A model generated the notes under the pieces. That model did not search any database. It worked only from the letters and a program-made list of their open reading frames with translations, and had not been told where the DNA came from. DNA of 64,000 nt from Stutzerimonas stutzeri. Lineage in GTDB: Bacteria; Pseudomonadota; Gammaproteobacteria; Pseudomonadales; Pseudomonadaceae. A program made the position numbers and the translations under genes. The first letter of the stretch is position 1, and every line of letters starts with the position of its first letter. Location of the stretch: assembly GCA_002387205.1 (NCBI GenBank), contig DGLA01000007.1:1-64000 (forward strand). Direction: 5' to 3'. This document shows positions 34,096-42,841 of this stretch, piece after piece.

Positions 34096-35514
34096 ATGCC
34101 CAGCGACACGCTGCACAGAGGGTCGCTTCAACGCGGCCTGAAAAACCGGCACATTCAGCTCATTGCGCTGGGAGGGGCCATTGGAACCGGTTTGTTTCTT
34201 GGTTCTGCCGGAGTGCTTCGCAGCGCGGGGCCTTCGATGATTCTTGGCTATGCGATCGGTGGTCTGATTGCATTTCTGATCATGCGCCAACTTGGCGAAA
34301 TGATTGTGGAGGAGCCTGTTGCCGGTTCATTCAGCCACTTTGCCCACCGGTATTGGACACCCTATGCAGGTTTCCTCTCGGGCTGGAACTACTGGGTCCT
34401 GTATGTATTGGTCGGCATGGCTGAGCTTACGGCTGTTGGCAAATATGTTCAGTTCTGGTGGCCGGACGTGCCGACCTGGGTCACCGCCGCAGTTTTCTTT
34501 GCCCTGATCAATCTGATCAATCTGGTGAACGTGAAGGCGTTCGGTGAAACCGAGTTCTGGTTCGCCATCATCAAGGTTGGCGCGATTGTCGGCATGATAG
34601 CGCTAGGTCTTTATTTGTTGCTGAGCGGAACGGGGGGCGAGCAAGCCAGTTTTTCCAATCTCTGGAGTCACGGTGGGTTCTTCCCAAATGGCATCAGCGG
34701 CATGGTCATGGCCTTGGCGATCATCATGTTCTCGTTTGGCGGCCTGGAATTGGTGGGCATCACCGCTGCCGAAGCGTCCGACCCCAAAACGGTAATCCCC
34801 AAGGCGATCAACCAGGTCGTCTATCGCATCCTGATCTTTTATATCGGTGCGCTGAGCGTTCTGTTGGCACTGTATCCTTGGGACAGCCTGCTAGAAACCT
34901 TGGGCGCGGCTGGGGATCCCTACAGTGGTAGCCCGTTCGTGCAGATCTTCTCGCTGATCGGAAGCGATACCGCCGCGCACATCCTCAACTTTGTGGTGCT
35001 GACCGCCGCGCTTTCCGTTTACAACAGTGGCGTCTATTGCAACAGCCGGATGCTTTACGGCCTGGCTGAGCAGGGCGACGCGCCCAGGTTTTTGATGGCG
35101 GTGAATCGTCGAGGTGTTCCGGTGCTGGCTATCGCCGTTTCGGCATTGGTCACCCTGCTCTGCGTGGTGGTGAACTACCTGCTACCACAGACCGCACTAG
35201 AGCTGTTGATGTCACTGGTTGTCGCCTCGCTCCTGATCAACTGGGCCATGATCAGTCTGGCCCACCTGAAGTTCCGCAAGGCTATGCTGGCACGAGGCAT
35301 CGAGCCTTCGTTCAAAGCGTTCTGGTATCCCGTCAGCAACTACGTCTGCCTCGCTTTCGTTACGCTGATTGCGGGAATCATGTTGTCGATGGATGGGCTT
35401 CGAACGTCCATCTTTGCCATACCGGTCTGGGGCCTGTTTGTCTGGATCTGCTTTAGGATCCGATATGCCCGCCGGCCTATCCCTCAGAGCGGCAGCCGCA
35501 GCGAGGCCGGGTAG
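34096..35514 (+). CDS. APC-family amino acid permease (AroP-like)
   Basis: A 472-residue inner-membrane transporter of the AroP/ProY/PheP branch, proton-coupled amino-acid uptake. It begins with LKNRHIQLIALGGAIGTGLFLGSA and has about twelve hydrophobic segments, QLGEMIVEEPVAGSFSHFA and MFSFGGLELVGITAAEA. Aromatic amino acids are likely substrates by similarity but not proven. ATG 34096 has AAAGGTG six bases upstream; an earlier ATG at 34027 would add a non-family leader. Confidence 0.9.
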   Translation: MPSDTLHRGSLQRGLKNRHIQLIALGGAIGTGLFLGSAGVLRSAGPSMILGYAIGGLIAFLIMRQLGEMIVEEPVAGSFSHFAHRYWTPYAGFLSGWNYWVLYVLVGMAELTAVGKYVQFWWPDVPTWVTAAVFFALINLINLVNVKAFGETEFWFAIIKVGAIVGMIALGLYLLLSGTGGEQASFSNLWSHGGFFPNGISGMVMALAIIMFSFGGLELVGITAAEASDPKTVIPKAINQVVYRILIFYIGALSVLLALYPWDSLLETLGAAGDPYSGSPFVQIFSLIGSDTAAHILNFVVLTAALSVYNSGVYCNSRMLYGLAEQGDAPRFLMAVNRRGVPVLAIAVSALVTLLCVVVNYLLPQTALELLMSLVVASLLINWAMISLAHLKFRKAMLARGIEPSFKAFWYPVSNYVCLAFVTLIAGIMLSMDGLRTSIFAIPVWGLFVWICFRIRYARRPIPQSGSRSEAG

Positions 35515-35516
35515 GC

Positions 35517-35546
35517 AAAAAAAACCCGGCGTCGCAAAGAGCCGGG
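35517..35546 (-). terminator. Intrinsic terminator of the minus-strand aminotransferase gene
   Basis: CCCGGC (35525-35530) and GCCGGG (35541-35546) form a 6-bp stem with a 10-base loop. On the minus strand the stem is followed by eight Ts (A35517-A35524), so it stops transcripts from the gene at 35714-36847. Bases 35547-35713 between them hold nothing I can identify. Confidence 0.85.
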
Positions 35547-35713
35547 CCAAGACCATTAGGAGTATGAGGTCACGTTCCTCGCTCCCTCAGCTGGCCGAGC
35601 AGTGGGGGGATTGCGCGGCCAGTGCTTGAAGTATTGGCCCGTATCGCGAGGTCTGCTGACCGATTCGCGCTGTTTTAAAACGGATTTGGAATAGTTGCGC
35701 CAGCGCTGATCGC

Positions 35714-36847
35714 TCAGTTGGCCAACCTGTCCCGAATTGCCGCCAGGGTCTGCTCGATCACTTCATCGGAGGTGTAAAAGTGCGGCGAGAGGCGAATTCC
35801 GCCCCCGCGAAGAGCACACAGGATCCGGTCAGATTTCATCTGTTCGAACAGCGCCTGGCTGTCCTGGCCGTTGACCTTGAACGTCAATATACCTGCGCGC
35901 CGGTTCGGCTCGCCTGGACTCAAGAGTTGAACCCCAGGCATCACCGATAGCTCGCGTTGGAGAAGATTGACGCGCCCGGCCAACCTCTTACCGACGCTTT
36001 CCATGCCTATTTCTTCGAGCAAGGACAGGCTCGCTTCCAGCGCCATGCAACCCAACATGTTGGGGCTTCCGCATTCGAAGCGGCGCGCGCTTTGGGCCGG
36101 TTGCCAATCATCCCTGTCGTAGTCACCGGCATGTTCGAGCATATGCCAGCCATACTCATGAAGCTTCAGGCGCTCCCGCAAGTCGCTTCGCACATAGAAG
36201 ACACCAAGCCCCTCGGGGCCGAGCATCCACTTGTGTCCGTCGGCCATCGCAAAGGCGCAGCGGTATGCCTGGGCATCGAAGGGCAATGCCCCGAGCTGTT
36301 GAATTGCATCTATGCACAACAGAACGCCGCGCTGCTCGCAGCCTTCGCCGAGGCGCGGCAGATCGAGCCGCAGCCCACTGGCGTACTGCACCGCACTGAT
36401 CGCCATCAGGCGCACCCTGGGACCGCAGGCGGCAAGCAGCGCGGCTTCCGGATCGGCCCCCTTGAGGCTGACCCGTATCACATCTACGCCAAGGGGTTGC
36501 AGCGCTTCCCATACGACTCGGTTGGATGGGAACTCCTCGTCGCTGATGACAACCTGGTCGCCTGAGCGCCAGTCCAGTCCGAACGCTACGAATGACAGCG
36601 CCTCGGAAGTGTTCTTCACCAAGGCGATATCGGCGGTAGACGGCGCATTGAGCAACCTTGCCAGGCGTTCTCGGAGGGCGGTTTCGACGCCAAGCCACTG
36701 GGGATAATCACGCGCGCCCTGCGTCATGTTCTGCTGAGCGAAAGCGGAGACAGCCAGGCTCGCCCGGCGGGGCCAGGGTGCGACCGCCGCGTGGTTCAGG
36801 TATCGAAGTCCTTCAATTTGAGGAAATTCGTCACTCGATGTACTCAT
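35714..36847 (-). CDS. Class V aminotransferase / cysteine desulfurase-like PLP enzyme
   Basis: A 377-residue fold-type I PLP enzyme. It starts EGLRYLNHAAVAPWPRRA, has the PLP region NTSEALSFVAFGLDW and the Schiff-base Lys in ADGHKWMLGPEGLGVFY. It lacks an obvious Cys loop in the position used by IscS/SufS, so a desulfurase role is doubtful; the substrate is unknown. It is divergent from the TetR regulator, with 71 bases between starts, and may be its target. Confidence 0.85.
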   Translation of the reverse strand: MSTSSDEFPQIEGLRYLNHAAVAPWPRRASLAVSAFAQQNMTQGARDYPQWLGVETALRERLARLLNAPSTADIALVKNTSEALSFVAFGLDWRSGDQVVISDEEFPSNRVVWEALQPLGVDVIRVSLKGADPEAALLAACGPRVRLMAISAVQYASGLRLDLPRLGEGCEQRGVLLCIDAIQQLGALPFDAQAYRCAFAMADGHKWMLGPEGLGVFYVRSDLRERLKLHEYGWHMLEHAGDYDRDDWQPAQSARRFECGSPNMLGCMALEASLSLLEEIGMESVGKRLAGRVNLLQRELSVMPGVQLLSPGEPNRRAGILTFKVNGQDSQALFEQMKSDRILCALRGGGIRLSPHFYTSDEVIEQTLAAIRDRLAN

Positions 36848-36918
36848 TGGTAATGTTCCGTGCTTTTTCTGACCAGATAGGCATAATCAACCGCTTCGAC
36901 CCCAAGCCGCAGCCTCTT

Positions 36919-37539
36919 ATGCAAAATGAACCCCGCAAGGTCCGTGAATTTCGCCGTCGTGAGCAAGAGATTCTCGATACCGCGCTCCAGCTGTTCCTCG
37001 ATCAGGGTGAAGACACCGTCACCGTCGAGATGATCGCTGACATGGTCGGTATCGGCAAAGGCACCATCTACAAGCACTTCAAGTCCAAGGCAGAGATATA
37101 CCTGCGCCTGATGCTGGACTATGAGCGCGATCTGAACGAGCTGTTGCATTCGCCGAGCCTGGATCAGGACAAGGAGGCCTTGTCCCGGGCCTATTTCGAA
37201 TTTCGGATGCGTGATCCTCAGCGTTACCGCCTGTTCGATCGTCTCGAGGAAAAGGTTGTCAAGGGGAACCAGGTGCCGGAGATGGTCGAGGAGCTTCATC
37301 GCATCCGAGCCTCGAACTTCGAACATTTGACCCAGTTGATCAAAGGGCGAATCTCCGAGGGCAAGCTTGAAGACGTTCCGCCATATTTTCACTACTGTGC
37401 AGCCTGGGCACTGGTGCACGGAGCGGTAGCGCTGTACCACTCCCCGTTCTGGAGCAACGTGCTGGAAGATCAGGAAGGCTTTTTTCAGTTCCTGATGGAC
37501 ATTGGTGTACGCATGGGCAACAAGCGCAAGCGCGACTGA
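36919..37539 (+). CDS. TetR-family transcriptional regulator
   Basis: A 206-residue regulator with an N-terminal helix-turn-helix (VTVEMIADMVGIGKGTIYKHFKSKAEIY style, residues about 30-57) and an all-helical ligand domain. The highly basic ends (EPRKVREFRRREQE and GNKRKRD) are notable. It closely resembles the TetR protein I recall between tatD and the etf genes in P. aeruginosa. ATG 36919 is chosen for that match; in-frame starts upstream add residues with no family support. Ligand and targets are unknown. Confidence 0.88.
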   Translation: MQNEPRKVREFRRREQEILDTALQLFLDQGEDTVTVEMIADMVGIGKGTIYKHFKSKAEIYLRLMLDYERDLNELLHSPSLDQDKEALSRAYFEFRMRDPQRYRLFDRLEEKVVKGNQVPEMVEELHRIRASNFEHLTQLIKGRISEGKLEDVPPYFHYCAAWALVHGAVALYHSPFWSNVLEDQEGFFQFLMDIGVRMGNKRKRD

Positions 37540-37660
37540 CCGGAAGCCTCTGACCCGTCTGCGTTTGCAAGCTGAGCGTTGCGCTATTCATCGAGTCGAC
37601 CTGGCGTGTTTACTGCATTCACCTGCCATTCGCCGGTTTTCCGTCAGGCAGGAGCAAACC

Positions 37661-38263
37661 ATGAAAGTGTTCACCCTTGTTGCGGTGCTACTCGTTTTGA
37701 GTGGCTGCATGAAGGTAAGCGACATGGCCGAAGGCACGCGCTATCAACTGCGCGACGTTGGGGTGCTCGACCACAGCGAGACGGTGAGATCCGCCTCGTG
37801 GCGTCTGCAGCCCGACTCGCTTATCTATATCGCCCAAGGGCATTTCGTGCCGCCTGGCAATGCCTACCCGCGTCCGAACGTGGTTGCTGAAGAGGCCTTC
37901 AAGGGGTTCGTGGAATATTTTCCACTGGTACGGCGAGCGCCGGAACCTGCCGGACTCGAAGAATCATTGAACCAGGCTGCTGCCGCAGGTGCCCATTATC
38001 TGCTTTACGCTCGTTTTGCGGCTGCTGATGACCGTATCAGCAGTTTCGACGAGTTCAATGAGCAGCGTGCCGTCGATCGGCTTGGGGTGGACACTAGCAC
38101 CGTTCAGTTGATGCTGATCGAGACCGGCAATCGGTATTTCGTTGACGTTGCGCGTATCCGCAGCCGCGGCGGTTTGTTAAATATCTATGACACGACGCCT
38201 CAGGTCTTGTTGGGACCGCCTTTGCGAGACTACGCCCGACGACTGATAGGCCTCGGTCGTTAA
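37661..38263 (+). CDS. DUF4823 lipoprotein
   Basis: A 200-residue predicted lipoprotein with lipobox LSGC (Cys16) after a short signal. The rest matches the DUF4823 type of Pseudomonas lipoprotein, with an AGAHYLLYARFAAADDRIS core and VDTSTVQLMLIETGNRYFVDVARI. Residue +2 after the Cys is Met, so outer-membrane sorting is expected. The ATG at 37661 has GGAG seven bases upstream. Function unknown. Nine bases separate it from the DUF1285 gene. Confidence 0.85.
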   Translation: MKVFTLVAVLLVLSGCMKVSDMAEGTRYQLRDVGVLDHSETVRSASWRLQPDSLIYIAQGHFVPPGNAYPRPNVVAEEAFKGFVEYFPLVRRAPEPAGLEESLNQAAAAGAHYLLYARFAAADDRISSFDEFNEQRAVDRLGVDTSTVQLMLIETGNRYFVDVARIRSRGGLLNIYDTTPQVLLGPPLRDYARRLIGLGR

Positions 38264-38272
38264 GGAGCGCAT

Positions 38273-38839
38273 ATGACAGAGTCTGGTAAAGCTGGAAGTT
38301 TGCTGGAGCAGATCCCGAAATCGGACAAGAAGGGCCTGCCTCCGGTCCACCTGTGGAACCCTCCGTTTTGTGGCGATCTGGACATGCGGATCGCCCGCGA
38401 TGGTAGCTGGTACTACCTTGGTACGCCAATTGGCCGGCCAGCCATGGTGCGACTCTTCTCTACGGTCATTCGCCGTGAGGGTGACGACTATTTTCTGGTC
38501 ACTCCGGTGGAAAAGGTGGGTATCAAGGTTGAGGATGCGCCCTTCGTAGCGGTTCGTCTGGAGGTCGAGGGGCAGGGCGATTCACAAGTGCTGCGCTTCA
38601 TCACGAACGTTGACGATGCAGTCGAGGCCAGCGCGGAAAACCCGATACGGGTAGAGACCGATCCCCAGAGCGGTGAGCCTGCCCCCTACGTTCTTGTGAG
38701 GGCCAATCTAGACGCGCTGATACATCGCAACGTGTTCTACCAGCTGGTCGAGCTTGCCGTACCCCGAGAGATCGACGGGGAGCAGTGGCTTGGTGTCTGG
38801 AGCAGGGAAGTGTTCTTTCCGATTGGGCGCGCCGAATGA
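38273..38839 (+). CDS. DUF1285 protein
   Basis: A 188-residue cytoplasmic protein of the DUF1285 family: VHLWNPPFCGDLDMRIARDGSW, YLGTPIGRPAMVRLFSTVIRREGDDYFLVTPVEK and NVFYQLVELA. No catalytic motif is recognised. It is probably co-transcribed with the lipoprotein above. The next gene is convergent. Confidence 0.88.
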   Translation: MTESGKAGSLLEQIPKSDKKGLPPVHLWNPPFCGDLDMRIARDGSWYYLGTPIGRPAMVRLFSTVIRREGDDYFLVTPVEKVGIKVEDAPFVAVRLEVEGQGDSQVLRFITNVDDAVEASAENPIRVETDPQSGEPAPYVLVRANLDALIHRNVFYQLVELAVPREIDGEQWLGVWSREVFFPIGRAE

Positions 38840-38972
38840 CAACACATCGCCATCCATGGCGAGGCAAGACAAGCCGAAAACTCCCACGGCCGCTTAAGCC
38901 TTGATGTCCCAATCGTGGAACGGGTGATTTCGGCCCCTGTCTTCATGGCTGGGATCGCGAAGACCAGCTGCT

Positions 38973-39003
38973 CCCGAAGCCTTGCCTGGCAATAGGCTTC
39001 GGG
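38973..39003 (-). terminator. Hairpin between convergent DUF1285 gene and etfQO
   Basis: CCCGAAGCC (38973-38981) pairs with GGCTTCGGG (38995-39003), a 9-bp stem with a 13-base loop. No T-run on either strand. It may help terminate both genes but is a weak call. Confidence 0.4.
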
Positions 39004-39042
39004 ACGGGGCAGAGGTCAACCCCAATTGTGTCGAGACTCTAT

Positions 39043-40698
39043 TTACATATTGGGGTAGTTGGGTCCACCTGTGCCCTCTGGCGCCACCCAAACAATGTTC
39101 TGGGATGGATCCTTGATATCGCAGGTCTTGCAGTGAACACAGTTCTGCGCATTGATCTGGAAGCGCTTGCTACCGTCATCGTTGTCAACCACTTCATAGA
39201 CGCCGGCCGGGCAGTATCGCTGCGCAGGTTCGTCATACATGGGCAGGTTCTTCTGGATCGGAATGCTCGGATCGATCAGCTTGAGGTGAACGGGCTGTTC
39301 TTCTTCATGGTTGGTGTTGGATAGGAATACCGAGCTCAGCTTGTCGAAGCTGAGTTTGCCGTCAGGCTTGGGGTAGTCGATCTTTTTCGATTCTGCTGCA
39401 GTCTTCAGGCACGCATAGTCTGGCTTGGTGTCATGCAATGTGAACGGGATCTTGCCGCCAAAAATGTTCTGGTCGATGAAATTGAACGCTCCGCCCTTGA
39501 CCGCTCCCCATTTGTGTATGGCTGCTCCGAAGTTGCGGCTTGCATACAGCTCTTTGTAAAGCCAGCTGGCTTTGAAGCCTTCCTCGTAGGCAGTGAGTTC
39601 ATCGCCACCTTCGCGGCCTGCAAACAGCGCATCGGCGACCGCTTCGGCGGCCAGCATGCCGGACTTCATGGCCGTGTGGCTGCCTTTGATCTTGGCAAAG
39701 TTCAAGGTGCCGGCGTCACAGCCAATCAGCGCACCGCCGCTGAAAACCATCTTTGGCAGGCAGTTGATGCCTCCTTTGGCGATCGCGCGTGCGCCGTAGG
39801 AAACCCGCTTGCCGCCCTCGAGGTACTGTTTGACGACGGGGTGGTGCTTGTAGCGCTGGAACTCATCGAAGGGGGAGAGGAAGGGGTTGCTGTAGGACAG
39901 ATCGATGATCAGTCCGACCACTACCTGATTGTTCTCGATGTGATAGAGGAACGAGCCCCCGGTATTCTCGTCATCCAGCGGCCAACCGGCGGTGTGCACC
40001 ACCAGGCCTGCTTCGTGCTTTGCCGGGTCGATGTCCCACAGCTCCTTGATACCGATGCCGTAGTGCTGTGGATCGACGTTTGCGTTGAGCTGGAAGCGGT
40101 TGATCAGCTGCTTGCCGATGTGGCCACGGCACCCTTCGGCGAATAGCGTGTATTTGGCACGCAGCTCCATGCCGGGGGTATACATGCCTTCCTTCGGGTT
40201 GCCCTCGCGGTCCACGCCTAGATCGCCGGTAACGATGCCGCGAACGACGCCCTGTTCGTCGATCAGCGCCTCCTGAGCAGCGAAGCCCGGGTAGATTTCC
40301 ACCCCAAGATTCTCGGCCTGCTGTGCCAGCCAGCGGCAGAAGTTACCCAGGGAGATGATGTAGTTGCCCTCGTTATGCATGGTTTTCGGAACCAGTGCAT
40401 TAGGCAGCTTGCGCGCCGCTTCGGCATTCTTGAGTAGGTAGATATCGTCGCGCTTGACCGGTGTGTTGAGCGGCGCTCCGAGCTCTTTCCAGTTTGGAAA
40501 CAATTCGTCCAGGGCGCGCGGCTCGAACACGGCTCCAGACAGGATATGGGCGCCTACTTCGGAACCCTTCTCGACGACGCAGACGCTGAGCTCCTTGCCA
40601 GCGTCATTGGCTCTCTGCTTAAGCCGGCAGGCAGCTGACAGGCCCGCGGGGCCGGCGCCGACGATGACTACGTCGAATTCCATGTATTCGCGTTCCAT
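39043..40698 (-). CDS. etfQO: Electron transfer flavoprotein-ubiquinone oxidoreductase
   Basis: ETF-QO takes electrons from reduced ETF (fed by fatty-acid and amino-acid dehydrogenases) and passes them to ubiquinone at the membrane. The 551-residue protein has an N-terminal FAD motif VGAGPAGLSAACRL, a quinone/FAD middle with GGINCLPKMVFSGGALIGCDAGTLN, and a C-terminal 4Fe-4S ferredoxin part (RYCPAGVYEV, then CVHCKTCDIKDP). TAGGAG lies seven bases before the ATG at 40698. It diverges from etfB across a shared control region with a strong promoter for this gene. Confidence 0.96.
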   Translation of the reverse strand: MEREYMEFDVVIVGAGPAGLSAACRLKQRANDAGKELSVCVVEKGSEVGAHILSGAVFEPRALDELFPNWKELGAPLNTPVKRDDIYLLKNAEAARKLPNALVPKTMHNEGNYIISLGNFCRWLAQQAENLGVEIYPGFAAQEALIDEQGVVRGIVTGDLGVDREGNPKEGMYTPGMELRAKYTLFAEGCRGHIGKQLINRFQLNANVDPQHYGIGIKELWDIDPAKHEAGLVVHTAGWPLDDENTGGSFLYHIENNQVVVGLIIDLSYSNPFLSPFDEFQRYKHHPVVKQYLEGGKRVSYGARAIAKGGINCLPKMVFSGGALIGCDAGTLNFAKIKGSHTAMKSGMLAAEAVADALFAGREGGDELTAYEEGFKASWLYKELYASRNFGAAIHKWGAVKGGAFNFIDQNIFGGKIPFTLHDTKPDYACLKTAAESKKIDYPKPDGKLSFDKLSSVFLSNTNHEEEQPVHLKLIDPSIPIQKNLPMYDEPAQRYCPAGVYEVVDNDDGSKRFQINAQNCVHCKTCDIKDPSQNIVWVAPEGTGGPNYPNM

Positions 40699-40779
40699 TG
40701 GCTATCTCCTACTCAGGGCTTGATTATTTTATAGATAGTGGAGGGCTGGATCGTTTCCCTGACCAAGCCGAGCTGCCGC

Positions 40780-40808
40780 ATTATATATAGACGCCAGGAC
40801 GGGTCCAA
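40780..40808 (-). promoter_or_regulatory. Sigma-70 promoter of etfQO
   Basis: On the minus strand TTGGAC (40803-40808), 17-base spacer, TATAAT (40780-40785, perfect consensus). The start near 40773 gives a leader of about 75 bases. Confidence 0.85.
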
Positions 40809-40810
40809 TA

Positions 40811-40824
40811 CAAACGTTTGTTTG
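40811..40824. promoter_or_regulatory. PsrA-like operator between etfQO and etfB
   Basis: CAAAC-GTTT-GTTTG (40811-40824) matches the binding pattern known for the fatty-acid sensing repressor PsrA, CAAAC-N2-4-GTTTG. It sits directly upstream of the etfQO -35 and overlaps the probable etfB -35. A 12-bp palindrome ACAAACGTTTGT (40810-40821) lies within it. PsrA control of etf genes is consistent with its role in beta-oxidation. Confidence 0.7.
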
Positions 40825-40848
40825 AATTTCCGGCGAGCCTGTTAGAAT
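40822..40848 (+). promoter_or_regulatory. Probable promoter of etfBA
   Basis: TTGAAT (40822-40827) and TAGAAT (40843-40848) are 15 bases apart, slightly short; shifting the -35 by one gives 16. The start near 40855 leaves a leader of about 175 bases before etfB. Overlap with the PsrA-like site would permit repression. Confidence 0.55.
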
Positions 40849-41030
40849 CGCGAAACTGCGGGCTTATGACGGGGTATATGCGTTGTTGACCCCAGCCGTT
40901 GCCAGCAGTCAAGATAAAGGCAGTTTTGCGCTCGCCGATTAGATCCTGGAACTAGATCGCTATCCGGATCTCGAGCATGTCTCGCATCGCCTCGGCGAAA
41001 TTCTATTCACCGGAGAGTAACGAGGAATCC

Positions 41031-41780
41031 ATGAAGATTCTTGTAGCTGTCAAACGAGTGGTCGATTACAACGTCAAGGTTCGCGTGAAGGCGGACAACT
41101 CCGGCGTCGACCTCGCCAACGTCAAGATGTCGATGAACCCCTTCTGCGAGATAGCCGTGGAAGAAGCCGTGCGGCTCAAAGAGAAGGGCGTTGCGAGCGA
41201 GATCGTTGTGGTCTCCATTGGCCCGACCGCAGCTCAGGAGCAGCTTCGCACCGCGCTTGCATTGGGTGCGGACCGCGCCGTACTGGTCGAGTCTGCCGAC
41301 GAGCTGAACTCTCTGGCCGTTGCCAAGCTGCTCAAGGCAGTAGTGGACAAAGAGCAACCGCAGCTGGTGATCCTTGGCAAGCAGGCCATCGACAGCGACA
41401 ACAACCAGACGGGCCAGATGCTGGGTGCGCTGACCGGTTATGCCCAGGGTACTTTCGCGTCGAAGGTTGAAGTGGAAGGCGACAAGGTCAAGGTCGAGCG
41501 CGAGATCGATGGTGGCTCGCAGACCGTTTCGCTGAGCCTGCCGGCGATAGTCACCACCGACCTGCGCCTGAACGAGCCGCGCTACGCGTCACTGCCGAAC
41601 ATCATGAAGGCCAAGAAAAAGCCACTCGAAGTGCTGACCCCGGACGCCCTAGGCGTGTCCACGACGTCCACCGTGACCACTCTCAAGGTCGAGGCACCTG
41701 CCGCACGCAGCGCAGGGATCAAGGTCAAGTCCGTTGCTGAACTGGTCGAGAAACTGAAGAACGAGGCGAAGGTAATCTAA
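41031..41780 (+). CDS. etfB: Electron transfer flavoprotein beta subunit
   Basis: The beta subunit of ETF, which binds AMP and docks with acyl-CoA dehydrogenases. The 249-residue protein starts MKILVAVKRVVDYNVKV and has NPFCEIAVEEAVRLKEKG, VILGKQAIDSDNNQTGQMLG and TTDLRLNEPRYASLPNIMKAKKK, with a recognition-loop Leu. ATG 41031 has GAGGA upstream; an earlier ATG at 40977 would add 18 non-family residues. It abuts etfA with no gap. Confidence 0.96.
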   Translation: MKILVAVKRVVDYNVKVRVKADNSGVDLANVKMSMNPFCEIAVEEAVRLKEKGVASEIVVVSIGPTAAQEQLRTALALGADRAVLVESADELNSLAVAKLLKAVVDKEQPQLVILGKQAIDSDNNQTGQMLGALTGYAQGTFASKVEVEGDKVKVEREIDGGSQTVSLSLPAIVTTDLRLNEPRYASLPNIMKAKKKPLEVLTPDALGVSTTSTVTTLKVEAPAARSAGIKVKSVAELVEKLKNEAKVI

Positions 41781-42710
41781 ATGACTATCCTGGTTATCGC
41801 TGAACACAACAACGTCGTTCTGGCTGCTGCTACCTTGAACACTGTGGCTGCGGCTCGGGCCATCGGTGGCGACATCCATGTACTGGTAGCGGGCGCCGGT
41901 TGCGCTGCGATCGGCGAAGCGGCTGCCAAAATCGAAGGCGTGTCCAAGGTGCTGATTGCCGATGACGCAGCCTATACGAACCAACTGCCGGAAAACGTCG
42001 CCCCGCTGATTGCAGGGCTGGCAAAGGAATACAGCCATGTGCTGGCCGCTGCCACGACCAACGGCAAGAATTTCATGCCCCGCGTTGCGGCTCAGCTCGA
42101 TGTCGATCAGATTTCCGAAATCATCGCCGTCGAAAGCGCCGATACCTTCAAGCGGCCCATCTATGCCGGCAACGCCATCGCCACTGTGCAGTCCAGCGCA
42201 CCGATCAAGGTCATTACCGTTCGTGCCACTGGCTTCGATCCGGTCAATGCTGAAGGCGGTTCTGCTGCGGTCGAGCAGGTCTCCGCTACTGGCGATGCGG
42301 GCATCTCTTCGTTTGTTGGAGAAGAACTGGCCAAGTCCGATCGTCCCGAACTGACAGCCGCAAAGATCGTCATCTCCGGCGGCCGTGGTATGCAGAACGG
42401 CGAGAACTTCAAGCACCTGTATTCGCTGGCCGACAAGCTCGGCGCGGCTGTCGGTGCCTCACGTGCAGCGGTCGACGCTGGCTTCGTTCCAAACGACATG
42501 CAGGTCGGCCAGACCGGCAAGATCGTTGCGCCGCAGCTTTATATTGCGGTCGGCATCTCCGGCGCCATTCAGCATCTGGCCGGGATGAAGGATTCCAAGG
42601 TGATCGTCGCGATCAACAAGGATGAGGAGGCGCCGATTTTTCAGGTAGCCGACTATGGTCTGGTGGGTGACCTGTTCCAGATCGTGCCGGAGCTCGAAGA
42701 GCTCGTTTGA
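41781..42710 (+). CDS. etfA: Electron transfer flavoprotein alpha subunit
   Basis: The FAD-carrying alpha subunit, 309 residues. The C-terminal FAD domain is typical: VISGGRGMQNGENF, GASRAAVDAGFVPNDMQVGQTGKIVAPQLYIAVGISGAIQHLAGM and AINKDEEAPIFQVADYGLVGD. It starts immediately after the etfB stop and is followed by a good terminator. Confidence 0.97.
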   Translation: MTILVIAEHNNVVLAAATLNTVAAARAIGGDIHVLVAGAGCAAIGEAAAKIEGVSKVLIADDAAYTNQLPENVAPLIAGLAKEYSHVLAAATTNGKNFMPRVAAQLDVDQISEIIAVESADTFKRPIYAGNAIATVQSSAPIKVITVRATGFDPVNAEGGSAAVEQVSATGDAGISSFVGEELAKSDRPELTAAKIVISGGRGMQNGENFKHLYSLADKLGAAVGASRAAVDAGFVPNDMQVGQTGKIVAPQLYIAVGISGAIQHLAGMKDSKVIVAINKDEEAPIFQVADYGLVGDLFQIVPELEELV

Positions 42711-42730
42711 TCGGAACCGCGCTCCAGATA

Positions 42731-42754
42731 AACCCGCTCTTGTAGCGGGTTTTT
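42731..42754 (+). terminator. Intrinsic terminator of etfBA
   Basis: AACCCGCT (42731-42738) pairs with AGCGGGTT (42744-42751), 5-base loop, running into TTTTT. It lies 20 bases past the etfA stop. Confidence 0.92.
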
Positions 42755-42841
42755 CATGGGCGTTCGGTTGGGTGGCGAGTGTTAATATCGCTGCCTGGCC
42801 AGTTTGCTGGTGGCTATCCGATTCGAATAATGAGGTTTTTC

